This document shows positions 16,487 to 26,700 of a DNA stretch of 40,330 nucleotides, piece by piece. Numbering within the stretch: position 1 is the stretch's first letter; every line of letters starts with the position of its first letter. The DNA comes from Parabacteroides sp. Lineage in GTDB: Bacteria > Bacteroidota > Bacteroidia > Bacteroidales > Tannerellaceae. Position numbers and translations under genes: made by a program. Below the pieces are notes generated by a model that made no database searches, was not told where the DNA came from, and saw nothing but the letters and a program-made list of their open reading frames with translations. The DNA lies in the NCBI GenBank assembly GCA_018054455.1, contig JAGPJL010000011.1, positions 1 through 40,330 of the forward strand. The letters are read 5' to 3'.

Positions 16487-17050
16487 TTAACGAACACGTC
16501 CAAGATAGGAGCCGTTGCGCGTGTCAACTTCAATAAATTCGCCTTCGTTGATAAACAAAGGAACACGTACTTCTGCACCGGTTTCAACAGTTGCAGGTTT
16601 CAGTGTGTTGGTTGCTGTATCTCCTTTAATGCCCGGTTCTGTGTAGGTAACCTTAAGCGTAACTTTAACAGGTAACTCGCAGGTTAGCACTGTTTCTGTC
16701 GCAGCGTGAACCATAGCTTCTACTGCATCGCCTTCTTTTAAAAACTGTACGCCATCGATGGTAGCTCCGGGTATTGAAATCTGTTCGAATGTTTCAGGGT
16801 GCATAAAGTTGTATCCCATTTCATCCTTATATAAGAATTGGTAAGGACGACGTTCGATACGAACTTCCTCTACCTTAACACCCGAGTTCCATGTTTTATC
16901 GATTACGCGACCTGTGGTAACATTTTTAAGTTTCGTTCTTACAAAAGCCGGTCCTTTACCTGGTTTTACATGTAAAAATTCAATGATGAAATAGTATGTT
17001 CCATCAATGTCCAGGCACATGCCGTTTCTGAAATCTGCTGTACTAGCCAT
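16487..17050 (-). CDS. efp: Elongation factor P
   Basis: A 187-residue, three-domain EF-P that relieves ribosome stalling at proline stretches. The N-terminal KOW-like domain has the loop [12 protein letters not shown], where K32 corresponds to the lysine modified in many bacteria (K34 in E. coli). The middle OB domain includes [14 protein letters not shown], and the C-terminal OB domain ends [17 protein letters not shown], matching the family C-terminus. No modification gene (epmA/B, earP, ymfI) is nearby. It has its own promoter (17095-17126) and terminator. Confidence 0.97.
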   Translation of the reverse strand: MASTADFRNGMCLDIDGTYYFIIEFLHVKPGKGPAFVRTKLKNVTTGRVIDKTWNSGVKVEEVRIERRPYQFLYKDEMGYNFMHPETFEQISIPGATIDGVQFLKEGDAVEAMVHAATETVLTCELPVKVTLKVTYTEPGIKGDTATNTLKPATVETGAEVRVPLFINEGEFIEVDTRNGSYLGRVR

Positions 17051-17094
17051 AAAAGTCTTTTATATAATAAGATTAATAATTTCTGAATTGACTG

Positions 17095-17126
17095 CAAAAG
17101 TAGAGTTTTTCATCCAATAAAGCAAT
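17095..17126 (-). promoter_or_regulatory. Promoter of efp
   Basis: On the minus strand ATTG (17126-17123) precedes TACTTTTG (17102-17095) by 20 nt, one mismatch from the Bacteroidetes consensus. The start codon is 44 nt further on. Confidence 0.6.
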
Positions 17127-17178
17127 ATATATATTCCTTTTATGAATAAAATCGATTGCAAATCAATGTAATATGAAT

Positions 17179-17877
17179 TTAGAAGAGGGCTAAGAGTAGT
17201 TTGATGGCAGGAACCAGAAGAGCCGTCATAATGCCCATTAAACCGATGGCAAGGCCACTAATCGCACCTTCAATCGCTCCGATTTGAATGGCTACAGAAG
17301 TGCCGATACCATGAGACGATGCTCCCAGAGCCAATCCTTTGGCTATGCGGCTCTCAATACCCAATACCCTAAGAATCATTGGACCGGCCATGCTCCCGAA
17401 TATACCAACCGCAACAACTATGACAGCTGTGAGCGATGGGATTCCTCCCGATTTTTCAGCAATTTCCATGGCAATCGGAGTTGTAACCGATTTAGGCTGG
17501 AGTGTGGCGATAAGAATATCGTTGGCGCCCATTAGTTTGCAAATGCCAATTACACTCACTATTCCGGTGATTGCTCCGATAAAAAGCGAAGTAAGGATTG
17601 AGATCACATTCCCTTTCAGATTCTTCATCTGTTCAAAAAGAACATATCCCAATGCTACGACAGTCGGACCAAGCATGAATTCAATTAATTTGCTCCCCTC
17701 TTTGAATGATTCATATTGAATGCCAGTCACCTTAAGAATGGCAATAATAACCAGAATTGAAGTGAGCAAAGGGTGCAGTATACCTAACTTTGTTTTTCTA
17801 TACAACAAAGAGGCGGCAAGATAAGTCCCGATTACCAGCGTGAGTATAAAAACCTGGGATTCCAGCAGATTATTCAT
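17179..17877 (-). CDS. lrgB: LrgB/CidB-family membrane protein
   Basis: A 232-residue polytopic inner-membrane protein with hydrophobic segments along most of its length. Family motifs are visible: FMLGPTVVALGYVLFEQ, LQPKSVTTPIAMEIAEKSGG and ALGASSHGIGTSVA near the C-terminus. LrgB partners LrgA in a holin/antiholin-like or pyruvate/export-related system affecting autolysis. Its start overlaps the end of lrgA by 8 nt, which points to translational coupling. Confidence 0.93.
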   Translation of the reverse strand: MNNLLESQVFILTLVIGTYLAASLLYRKTKLGILHPLLTSILVIIAILKVTGIQYESFKEGSKLIEFMLGPTVVALGYVLFEQMKNLKGNVISILTSLFIGAITGIVSVIGICKLMGANDILIATLQPKSVTTPIAMEIAEKSGGIPSLTAVIVVAVGIFGSMAGPMILRVLGIESRIAKGLALGASSHGIGTSVAIQIGAIEGAISGLAIGLMGIMTALLVPAIKLLLALF

Positions 17878-18220
17878 TATCTTTTATCTCCTTTCCCATT
17901 TTTTGTTGAACAATGGCTACACTTGCGATAACCAGAACCGTACTAATTACAGAGGCTGTAACGATAACCACCCAATATTCGGAGATAATGCCCAATGAAT
18001 TCATAAGTCCGACTCCGGCAGGCAGAAAGAAAAGACCCATGTTTTGAGTGAGAAGTGTCGATACTTTTTTAACTTTTACAGGATTCACAATCCCAAGAAC
18101 AAGCGCCAAAAACAGAAGAATCATTCCAATCACACTTCCGGGTATAAAGCCCCCAAGAAAGTAGCTGATAAATTCGCCGCTAAAGAAAAAAAAGAGAATA
18201 TAAAATACTTGGCTAAGCAT
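17870..18220 (-). CDS. lrgA: LrgA/CidA-family holin-like membrane protein
   Basis: A 116-residue protein with four predicted membrane segments (about 5-22, 26-43, 62-78, 84-105). LGGFIPGSVIGMILLFLALV and LLTQNMGLFFLPAGVGLM are characteristic of the CidA/LrgA family. It is the first gene of lrgAB and overlaps lrgB. A TATCTTTG -7 element lies upstream at 18258-18251 (minus). No LytSR-type regulator is adjacent. Confidence 0.92.
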   Translation of the reverse strand: MLSQVFYILFFFFSGEFISYFLGGFIPGSVIGMILLFLALVLGIVNPVKVKKVSTLLTQNMGLFFLPAGVGLMNSLGIISEYWVVIVTASVISTVLVIASVAIVQQKMGKEIKDNE

Positions 18221-18250
18221 AGGCTTATATTGTGTTTTTTTATACCGTTA

Positions 18251-18258
18251 CAAAGATA
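18251..18258 (-). promoter_or_regulatory. -7 element of lrgAB
   Basis: The minus strand reads TATCTTTG, matching TAnnTTTG, 30 nt before lrgA. No TTTG is at the expected -33; a short dyad ATGTT-N4-AACAT (18277-18290) lies nearby and could be an operator. Confidence 0.5.
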
Positions 18259-18321
18259 ACACTTATCCTGCAATGTATGTTTTGCAACATGTATTATTAA
18301 CCTTACTTTAACAAAAAGAAA

Positions 18322-18355
18322 GAGGATGAACTCTGTATAAACAGAGTCCATCCTC
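18322..18355 (-). terminator. Intrinsic terminator downstream of susD-like gene
   Basis: GAGGATGAACTCTGT (18322-18336) and ACAGAGTCCATCCTC (18341-18355) form a 15-bp stem with one mismatch and a 4-nt loop. Read leftwards it is followed by a U-rich tract. Confidence 0.8.
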
Positions 18356-18407
18356 AAAATCATTTCTTCCAGTTGAAAATTAATTTCAAACGGATGGATG
18401 GCTTATC

Positions 18408-19955
18408 TTACTTTACGTCCCAGAATAACTTCGTGCTGCGGGTATCCTTGCCAGCTACGATTTTATAATTTTCTGAGTTGTTTGATACTTCTCCTGAAGG
18501 ATATATCAAACGAGTAGGAGGCGTAGTGTACCCTGAAAGTTTACCTTCGGATGGGAATGTAAGTGCCGGTACATCTGTCCTTCTATATTCGGCCCATGCC
18601 TGGTTGGCCTGCCATAAGCCGAAGTGAAGCCACTTCTGAGTATAAATCAAGGCTAGCTTCTGTGCATCGGTCCCCGAATAACTAACTCCACTTTCAATAA
18701 ATGCTTCGATTTCGCTGTCGGAAGGCTTAGACTCTTTACGTAAACCTGCTGAATTCAGGTTGTTTACATAGTAATAGAAAGATACAGATTGTTTTACTGC
18801 AGTTTCGAAAGCAGTCTTTGCATCCGAAGAATTTCCCCAACGTTGGTAAGCTTCAGCTTTCAAGAAGTTTACTTCAGAGGATGTCATTACAAAACCCGGC
18901 ATCTGTGCGTTCTGCACAAACGTAGTTGAATCGAGATAACAATAATCTGCGTAGTTTGCTTCGGCCCATGATGTGCTTGATTCTACAGGCATAGCACGGT
19001 ATCCCTTGCTTGTGTTGTCGAAGAAAATAGGTAGACGGGGGTCGTTAGACGGAGCCATTACCTTGTTCAGCAAATAATCCGGAGCCCAGTTGCAATTTAG
19101 CTCACTTAAAGCCGAGTTCAGGTTGTCGGTGTAGGTGGTAAGAGGGAACAATAATACATCCACATTGGCTGGATTATAGTTGCTTGCCATTGCACCGTCT
19201 ACCAATGGGTAAGAAGCCGGCTTAGAAAGCATTTCCAAAACCTCAGTTTTTGCTGTGTTTTCGTTCGCGTTAGACATTCTCATTAAAAGACGTAAGCGAA
19301 GAGAGTTGGCATACTGTTGCCATTTCTTTACATTACCGCTCAACAGAATATCGTATTTGCTAAAATCGGCCGTAGTAGATGCCGATGCAAAATAGGTTGC
19401 GCATTCATCCAAACCAGCGATGAAAGTGGCATATAATTCGGCCGAATCATCAAATTTTGCATTTGTGATTGTACTGTTTGTTTCCAGACTACCGGCTTCG
19501 GAGAAAGGAATGTCTCCCCAAAGATCAACCATTTGAGAAGCTCTGTCGTACAATACAACTTCAACGGCTTTCATAAAGATCTCCTGATTCTTTTTGTCTG
19601 CGTCCGGTAGATTTGCGTAGGTTACTTCCATGGCTCTGTACAATGACATGATCCCTCTGCCATAAAAATCGTTCCAGTATTGTTCACAATAACTGTCTGC
19701 TTGTTGGTAAGCCGTATTGCCGTTGCCAAAATAATTTGTCTGGGCATATACACCTGGTTGCATTTCCAGGAATGTTCTTACATTCCAGTATGAAGGGCGA
19801 ACTCTGTCGCTGTTCAAAGCAGAGGTAAAGAATCCGGGTATGCTCATTGTCGTCGATTTTTCCGGATTGTAATATTTTTCTTCAAGCTGATCTGTACAAC
19901 TACCGAAAATAAGGGTGGTAGCCAACAATAATCCTTGTACTATTTTCTTGTTCAT
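18408..19955 (-). CDS. SusD/RagB-like nutrient-binding outer-membrane lipoprotein
   Basis: A 515-residue lipoprotein of the SusD/RagB superfamily, closest in feel to the SusD-like_2 group. The signal peptide ends in a lipobox (TLIFGSC), and acidic residues follow (TDQLEE), as in the Bacteroidetes surface-export signal. Tetratricopeptide-like helices follow, including FMKAVEVVLYDRASQMVDLW with GDIPFSEAG, and ANSLRLRLLMRMSNAN; FVMTSSEVNFLKAEAYQRW and YTQKWLHFGLWQANQAWAEY are typical of this group. It caps the SusC-like transporter encoded 10 nt upstream. The ligand is not known; this group may handle peptides or glycans. Confidence 0.92.
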   Translation of the reverse strand: MNKKIVQGLLLATTLIFGSCTDQLEEKYYNPEKSTTMSIPGFFTSALNSDRVRPSYWNVRTFLEMQPGVYAQTNYFGNGNTAYQQADSYCEQYWNDFYGRGIMSLYRAMEVTYANLPDADKKNQEIFMKAVEVVLYDRASQMVDLWGDIPFSEAGSLETNSTITNAKFDDSAELYATFIAGLDECATYFASASTTADFSKYDILLSGNVKKWQQYANSLRLRLLMRMSNANENTAKTEVLEMLSKPASYPLVDGAMASNYNPANVDVLLFPLTTYTDNLNSALSELNCNWAPDYLLNKVMAPSNDPRLPIFFDNTSKGYRAMPVESSTSWAEANYADYCYLDSTTFVQNAQMPGFVMTSSEVNFLKAEAYQRWGNSSDAKTAFETAVKQSVSFYYYVNNLNSAGLRKESKPSDSEIEAFIESGVSYSGTDAQKLALIYTQKWLHFGLWQANQAWAEYRRTDVPALTFPSEGKLSGYTTPPTRLIYPSGEVSNNSENYKIVAGKDTRSTKLFWDVK

Positions 19956-19965
19956 AGTTTTTTAA

Positions 19966-22900
19966 TTAAAAATTAGCATTAATAGAGATACCAAAACTTC
20001 TGGAAGCTGCAGTAGAACCTACGTCAATTCCCTGAGACCACCATTTGTTTCCAAGAGGAGCTTCGGGATCTACATTTTCCAAAGTCTTCCATACATAGAA
20101 CAGGTTACGACCGATTACAGACACGCGAAGGTTGTTTAATCCAAGCTTGCTGGTTACCTTAGAAGGAACGCGGTAAGCAAGAGATATTTCACGCATTTTG
20201 ATAAAGCTGTTATCAAAAATAGCTCCATCTTCATTCCATGCATCGTATCCCCAACCATATGTATTCATATAATAATCAGCGGCACCAATTACTTTTGTGT
20301 TCTTAGCACCTGTATTTGCATTTACACCATTCAGTAACACACCATCGTTCCATGTACCGTAATCGTCGGTAAATGTAAGTCCTCCATGTTCTGCATCACG
20401 GTATTTCATTGTATTTTCAAACATACCGGCACCCGTTGCATACTTGGTTGGGGTCGAAACCATCTTTCCACCAAAGCGGTAGTCAAGGGTGAAGTCAAGA
20501 GATAGATTGTTGTACATGATTGTATTTGACCATCCACCTGTAGCTTTCGGCATAATATTTCCTACCTTAACATACTTTGACTTGTCAATAACATAGTATC
20601 CATCGTCATTGATCAAATGATCTCCATTTTCATTTTTAGCACGGTCGTAAACGTAAATATTACCTAAGTCTTCGCCTTCTTTGGCTACAACGCGTATAGC
20701 AGATTGTTCTGCGTCATAAAATATCAGCTGAGGTACTCCTGTAGCAAGTTTGTTTACTTTGGATTTGTTAAAGCCAATGTTAAAGCGAGTTGACCAATGA
20801 ACTGTTCCTCGTACCGGAGTCGCATTTAAAGCCAATTCCAGACCATTACTTGCGATCTCCCCTACGTTTACAATCTGACTTGTTGCACCAACAGAGGCAG
20901 CTGTAGATAAATCCATGATCTGGTCTTTCACCACATTGTCATAGTAGCTGATGTCGAATCCGATACGATCTTCGAGGAACTTCATTTCCAGACCAAGTTC
21001 ACGTTCATACTTCGTTTCTGCCTTCAGGTTGTTGTTACCATACGAAGAAGAAAGAGCCAAAGCAGCAACCGATCCGTTGATTGATTGTAAGGCATCCTGT
21101 GTATAAGATACATTGGATACATACATCGGTGCAGCGTTACCAACGATACCGTATGATGCTCTTACTTTTCCGTAGCTGATCGCTTCGGGCATTGTAAATG
21201 CATCAGAGAATACAAAACTACCATTTACAGAAGGGTAGAAATAATTGTTGTTTTTAGGAGGAAGCGTAGAAGAATACTCTTTACGAGCTGTGGCTTCCAA
21301 AAACAGATAGTCACTGTAGCTTAAATTAAGAATTCCCAGATAAGCATATTTTAAAAGCTCTTGTCTTTTAGCGCTTGCATTCAGGATGCCGTAAGAGTTG
21401 CTAAGTGAAAACCAATTTTCAGTAATCAAACCATTTTTTGTTGATGTTGACTGATCTTTGTATTCTTCGGAACGACCCTGATAACCTGCACTAACAGAAT
21501 ATCCCAGTTTTTCTCCAACCTTACCGTCCCATGTTAACAAAGCGTCGCCATAGAATACTTTATAAATACCCTTTGCAGTTGTATATCCTCCTGTACTTGA
21601 GCTTGTTGAATTAAATGCAGTAGAATATTCGTTGAACTGTTTGTTTTCAGTTGTAATGCCAGTGTAGTCATTACCAATTCTTCCTCTGAACTTTAAGTGG
21701 TCAAGTATACTCCAGTTTAATGTAACACTTGAAATCAAACGATCTTCATTTTCTTCGTATTTATTTCTTAACTGTTGCCAGAAGAAATCAAGCAAGTTGG
21801 TAGCACGGATGTTATATTTAAATGCTTCGTCCGAACGCTCCGGATGATCATAGGTAACATATTTATATCCGTTTGAGGTTTTATACTTATCAAGCATAAC
21901 ATCCATATCTTCGGCACGGCTAAAGAATCCACCATACGAACCCAAAACCTGTCCTAACTGATACGGACGATTTTCTGTATAGGTATTAACATACGAAGCG
22001 ATAGCGTCAATTGAAATATTGTCGGCCAGCTTAATGGTACTGTTTAAATTGAAGGTATTCTTTTGAGAATTACTGCCTCTTTGAGTACCCTTGTAATCCA
22101 GACGGGAATAGGATAAACGATAGTTTAGCTTATCTGTCTGATTTGAAAGAGCCAGGTTGGCATTTGATGTGAAACCTGTCTGATAGATGCCAGCATAGTT
22201 GTCAGGTTGTGCTGAGTACGAACGTACAGAACCATCCCACCACATTACATCCTGACCTTCCATCTTAGGTCCGAAGTTTCCGTAAGAGCGGAAGAAAGGT
22301 CTGTATCCGCTTGGTGAAGAAGTGTCGGCAATCCATCCTTCCGGGGTAGCACCGGAGGCAACATTGTTGGCTCTGTCGTATCCCGGACCATACGTGTTTT
22401 GATATTTAGGAAGGAAAGCAACCTTTTCAGCCATAATATTATAGTTGAAATCGATGCCAAGACCTCCCCCTTTGGTTCCTTTTTTGGTAGATATAACAAC
22501 CACACCACTGGCAGCATCAGAACCATACAAGGCTGTTGCACTTGCACCTTTCAATACTGTTAACGATTCAATGTCTTCAGGGTTGATATCCAAAATACCG
22601 TTACCACGGATACGCTGGTCGTCCCAGTAGTTGTTATTGTTGGCACCCGAGGCCCCGTTTTGTCCGTCGTTACGGATCATAACCCCATCAACCACATAAA
22701 GAGGCTGTTGGTTATAGTTTAGGGAGTTGATACCACGGATCTGAACATTAACAGCACTACTTGCACCCCCGGGGGCGGTTGTAACTTTTACACCGGCAGC
22801 TTTACCATACATAGCTGAAGCAAAGTTTGTACTTCCGGATTCTGTTAACTGTTTAGAGGTGATGGCACTTACAGAATAACCAAGGGCCTTGGGTTGACGT

Positions 22901-23289
22901 TGTACACCAATCGGAGCTGTTACCACAACTTCACTGATTTTCTGTGCATCTTCAACTAATACAATTCGCAAACTTGATTGTCCTTCATATTTTATCTCCT
23001 GCGAGATATAACCTATAAAAGATACCTGAATAGTTTGTCCTTTATTTACTCCTTCGAGAGTGAAATTTCCATTCAAATCGGTAATTACCCCATTGGTAGA
23101 TCCCTTAATAATAACTGATGCACCTGCAACAGAACCTAATGCATCCTCAACAGTTCCTGTAACTTTACTTCGTTGCTGCGCAACATCGGTACTCTGCTTA
23201 ATTGGTGTCAACTCTGCATGCAAGACTCCTAAAGAGCTCAATGCACAAGCTAGTACAATTAATTTGCCCGTTTTAAACGTTTTCGTCAT
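19966..23289 (-). CDS. SusC/RagA-like TonB-linked outer-membrane transporter
   Basis: A 1107-residue TonB-dependent transporter. It has a signal peptide (residues 1 to about 25), a carboxypeptidase-regulatory-like domain (about 41-112, TGTVEDALGSVAGASVIIKG), a TonB-box-like segment SEVVVTAPIGVQRQ instead of the common EVVVVGYGTQ, a plug (VQIRGINSLNYNQQPLYVVDG, LKGASATALYGSDAASGVV) and a 22-strand barrel ending in SFGISINANF. It imports a ligand captured by the SusD partner, energised by TonB. It is divergent from the hybrid sensor across about 460 nt. No glycoside hydrolase lies beside it, so the substrate is open. Confidence 0.95.
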   Translation of the reverse strand: MTKTFKTGKLIVLACALSSLGVLHAELTPIKQSTDVAQQRSKVTGTVEDALGSVAGASVIIKGSTNGVITDLNGNFTLEGVNKGQTIQVSFIGYISQEIKYEGQSSLRIVLVEDAQKISEVVVTAPIGVQRQPKALGYSVSAITSKQLTESGSTNFASAMYGKAAGVKVTTAPGGASSAVNVQIRGINSLNYNQQPLYVVDGVMIRNDGQNGASGANNNNYWDDQRIRGNGILDINPEDIESLTVLKGASATALYGSDAASGVVVISTKKGTKGGGLGIDFNYNIMAEKVAFLPKYQNTYGPGYDRANNVASGATPEGWIADTSSPSGYRPFFRSYGNFGPKMEGQDVMWWDGSVRSYSAQPDNYAGIYQTGFTSNANLALSNQTDKLNYRLSYSRLDYKGTQRGSNSQKNTFNLNSTIKLADNISIDAIASYVNTYTENRPYQLGQVLGSYGGFFSRAEDMDVMLDKYKTSNGYKYVTYDHPERSDEAFKYNIRATNLLDFFWQQLRNKYEENEDRLISSVTLNWSILDHLKFRGRIGNDYTGITTENKQFNEYSTAFNSTSSSTGGYTTAKGIYKVFYGDALLTWDGKVGEKLGYSVSAGYQGRSEEYKDQSTSTKNGLITENWFSLSNSYGILNASAKRQELLKYAYLGILNLSYSDYLFLEATARKEYSSTLPPKNNNYFYPSVNGSFVFSDAFTMPEAISYGKVRASYGIVGNAAPMYVSNVSYTQDALQSINGSVAALALSSSYGNNNLKAETKYERELGLEMKFLEDRIGFDISYYDNVVKDQIMDLSTAASVGATSQIVNVGEIASNGLELALNATPVRGTVHWSTRFNIGFNKSKVNKLATGVPQLIFYDAEQSAIRVVAKEGEDLGNIYVYDRAKNENGDHLINDDGYYVIDKSKYVKVGNIMPKATGGWSNTIMYNNLSLDFTLDYRFGGKMVSTPTKYATGAGMFENTMKYRDAEHGGLTFTDDYGTWNDGVLLNGVNANTGAKNTKVIGAADYYMNTYGWGYDAWNEDGAIFDNSFIKMREISLAYRVPSKVTSKLGLNNLRVSVIGRNLFYVWKTLENVDPEAPLGNKWWSQGIDVGSTAASRSFGISINANF

Positions 23290-23326
23290 ACTGGATTTTT
23301 TTAATGTTCATGATTTAGACCAACAG

Positions 23327-23352
23327 TTGTTAACTTTTGGTCTTGTTAACTT
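23327..23352. repeat. Two direct repeats upstream of the susC-like gene
   Basis: TTGTTAACTT occurs twice with a 16-nt period, 38-63 nt before the susC start. Direct repeats are the usual binding pattern of AraC-type DNA-binding domains, which the divergent sensor carries at its C-terminus. Confidence 0.45.
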
Positions 23353-23703
23353 AATTTTTATTATTGTTTTTTCTATCTGTCAATTCTTTATTTTTGATTG
23401 TAAGAACTGCTGTTTTTTTAATGTGATTTATTTTAGTGGCATCATGCAATACAAAGAATTCAATTTAAAAATGAATCAGATCTGTTAATTGATCACCGGA
23501 TTTTATTAACATCCGTTTATATTGATATTGCATTTTTGTGATTTGCTTACAAAAGTATGACAGGTGTGTTCTTGTATGTTATACAATTTGTCGATAGTGA
23601 ATGATTCTGGTTCGGTGTACGATTTTACTATGTTAACGTACGATATTTATAGTACCTTGTTTCTTAGGACTTAAGAGATCGGCTGCAATGTGGATTATTT
23701 TAC

Positions 23704-23711
23704 TACTTTTG
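23704..23711 (+). promoter_or_regulatory. -7 element of the hybrid sensor gene
   Basis: TACTTTTG matches TAnnTTTG. The predicted start of transcription is near 23715-23718, which makes the ATG at 23725 almost leaderless and favours the ATG at 23752. Confidence 0.5.
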
Positions 23712-23751
23712 TGCATTCTTTAGTATGAGTGCCGTAATAAAATACTCGCAT

Positions 23752-26700
23752 ATGAGACCATTTCTTTTATTTTTGTTTAGTTTGTTTTCTTTATTTGCTA
23801 CTGCAAAAGATATAAATTTTAACACATTAGGTACTATCCAGGGGCTTTCACAGGCATCGGCAATTTCTATATGGCAGGATGGGGTTGGAAGAATGTGGTT
23901 TGGAAATGATGCACTGAATCAATTCGATGGCACTAATGTAAAAGTATATAGACTCTCCGAATATTTTAGCGAAATAGAAGATAGCAATATACATGCTATT
24001 TGCGGAGACAACTCATCAAATCTGTTTTTTCTGGCCGAAAATCAACTGGTTCAATTTGATTTAGTGCGTGAACGCTTCACTCTTCCCGGTATTCAATCAA
24101 ATGCTTTATACTGTACAGGTGATTCTCTTTTTTATGCAAACGATAATAAATTGTATTATTACGATTCCAAAGCCACCGTTAATCGTTTGATTGCTTCTTT
24201 GCCAAATCCGGAGCATATTATTAAATCTATTCAGAGTGCCGGCAATGGGATTTTTTGGTTAGGAACTACAGGCGGACTTTATAAAGTCAGCATAAAGAAT
24301 CCGGAACAACCAATAAGAATGTTTGAAAATGAAAGTATATCATGCTTGTATCTGGACTCGAATAGTTGCTTGTGGATCGGCAGTAAGTCTAAACAGATAC
24401 ACCGGGTTTTATCAAATGGTGAGGTTAAACACGTGCTTTTGAAAATGACTGATGATTTCTCTTATATAGATTCCGATATCTATTGTTTTCAAGAAGATAG
24501 CAATGGCAATATTTGGGTTGGAACTTTGTCTGGCTTGTATTTACTCGAGATTAAAGGCGATAAAGGTGAAGTTGTTCAAGTCGAAAAACCGTTGTTGCCC
24601 GAATCTACCATTTTTTCTCTTTATTCAGATAAACAAGGTACATTGTGGATTGGGTCGTATTACGGTGAGGTCCGCTTTTTTAATACAAAAACAAATTATT
24701 ATTCTTTCCTGCCAAGCAATGATCGTGTTTCCGCAAATTTACACGGAGCTGTAATTGGCTCCATGACAGAAGATTTAAACGGGTCATTATATATTGCGAC
24801 CGAAGGGAGTGGCTTAAATGTTATTCATAAGAATTCAGCGTTAGTAGAACACTTTAAGAAGGGGACGAACGGATTAACACATAATAAAATCAGATCAGTC
24901 TGGTTCGATAAAGAAAATAATCGTTTGTATTTAGGTGTATATATGGATGGATTATCCTATTTAGATTTAAAGAGTCAAAAGTTCCATACAATCAAATCAC
25001 CGATACTCTCCTCTATTCATGAGAAAATAGTGGAAGAGATTATCTCCTATAAAAACTACTTGATTTTGTTGACTCAGGATGGTATTTTCAAAATGGACAA
25101 AGAATCTCAGCTAATAACTCCTCTGTTTGATGAGGTCAAATTACAAAATGAATGCAAAGGGATAATTCGGGTTATCCATGTGGACAACCGTGGGATATTA
25201 TGGGTATCATCAATGACAAAAGGTTTATTTACCGTGGACTTGAAAAATAAAAGAATACTCAGGAATTATGGCAGCGGACTCGGGCAGGGAAGTGTTATCC
25301 CAAGTGCTGTACGTGCAATTTGTGGAAACCAAAAAGATGGGTTATTCTTTGCGACGCTAAAATCGGGATTGTTAGAGTATGATTTTGATAAAGATACTTT
25401 CAAATCATATACTAAAGAAAACCACATGTTGTTGAGCGATGTCTGCTACAATATGGAATTTACGAAAAACGGGAAATTGATACTCACTTCCGATAAAGGG
25501 ATATCACTGCTTGATGTTCGCAAACATTCTTCGAAACATATTCGCTTAACGGATTTTTTGCCATTGAAAGCTTTGAGCGGTGATTGTGGATTATTTGTGT
25601 CGCCTACATCCGGCAAAATTTATGTAGGAGGAATTTACGGAATGATGTCTTTTATGGAAGACGATCTAAATGACGAACAGAATGATTATAATTTATATTT
25701 TTCTTCTCTTTCTGTAAATAATAAAATGATCGATCCCAATGCTGAAGGAATATTGAATAAGGGCTTTGCTTATACAACTAAAATCAAACTTGCTTATAAT
25801 CAGAATACGATTAATGTAACATTTGCTTCGTCGAACTATTCATCATCATATAATTGTCGTTATGAATATAAGATGGATGGATTGGATGAATTTTGGACTA
25901 GTACAGATTATCAAACTATTACCTATACCTCTTTACCTCCGGGAAATTATATATTGAGGGTTCGGGAACTTGCTAATCCTTCAAAAATGATTTCGCTCGA
26001 AATAATTGTTTCCGCTCCGTTTTGGGCCTCCATACCAGCTTACTTTGTATATGCGTTTCTTCTTTTTTCTTTACTTTTCTGGTATGTCCGTTTTAATAAA
26101 GGGAAAGCATTGTTGCAAGCTTCTCTGGAAATGGAGCAACGTGAAAATGTAAGGATAGAGGAGCTAAACCAAAAGAAACTTGAGTTTTTCACGAATATAT
26201 CTCATGAGTTCCGGACACCGTTAATGCTTATTTCCGGTCAGGCAGACAGGTTGTTGCAGCAAGATCTTTCTTCTGGCAACAAGAACAAGATAGAGAAAAT
26301 TCAGAAACAATCTCTGCGTATGCAGGACTTAATAACCGAACTTCTTGATTTTCGGAAATTAGAACAAGATCGGTTTGACTTAAAAGTCGATTCACATGAT
26401 ATTGCGGCATTTCTGAATGAAATTTTCACTTCTTTTACTGAATATGCAAAGGAAAAACAAATCCGATATCTGTTTGAACATGCGAATGAAGAGGTGATAT
26501 TGTGGTTTGATCAGATTCAAATGCAAAAGGTATTTTATAATCTGCTGTCGAGTGCATTTAAATTTTCTGTCACTCCCGGAGAGATAAGATTGATTTTGGA
26601 GCAAAAAAAGGGCTTTGCAGAAGTTAAGGTGTTTATCAAAGAGTCGATGTTGGAAGATAATGTATTGGAAGGAATATTCGACTCCTTCTACCAGTCCGAC

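Larger units (their letters stand above)
23290..23751. promoter_or_regulatory. Divergent regulatory region between susC-like gene and hybrid sensor
   Basis: This 462-nt AT-rich spacer holds no convincing gene. Near the susC end there are two direct copies of TTGTTAACTT (23327-23336 and 23343-23352, period 16 nt) and an inverted repeat AGACCAA/TTGGTCT (23317-23323 and 23337-23343). A minus-strand TACTTTTG (23557-23550) could be the susC -7 element, giving a leader of about 250 nt. A CGGAT/ATCCG dyad lies at 23497-23515. TACTTTTG at 23704-23711 (plus) is the probable sensor promoter. Confidence 0.45.

Noticed and set aside
23060..23488. 142-codon plus-strand frame at the susC 5' end
   Set aside because: Mostly antisense to the SusC signal peptide and regulatory-like domain; the remainder is AT-rich spacer.
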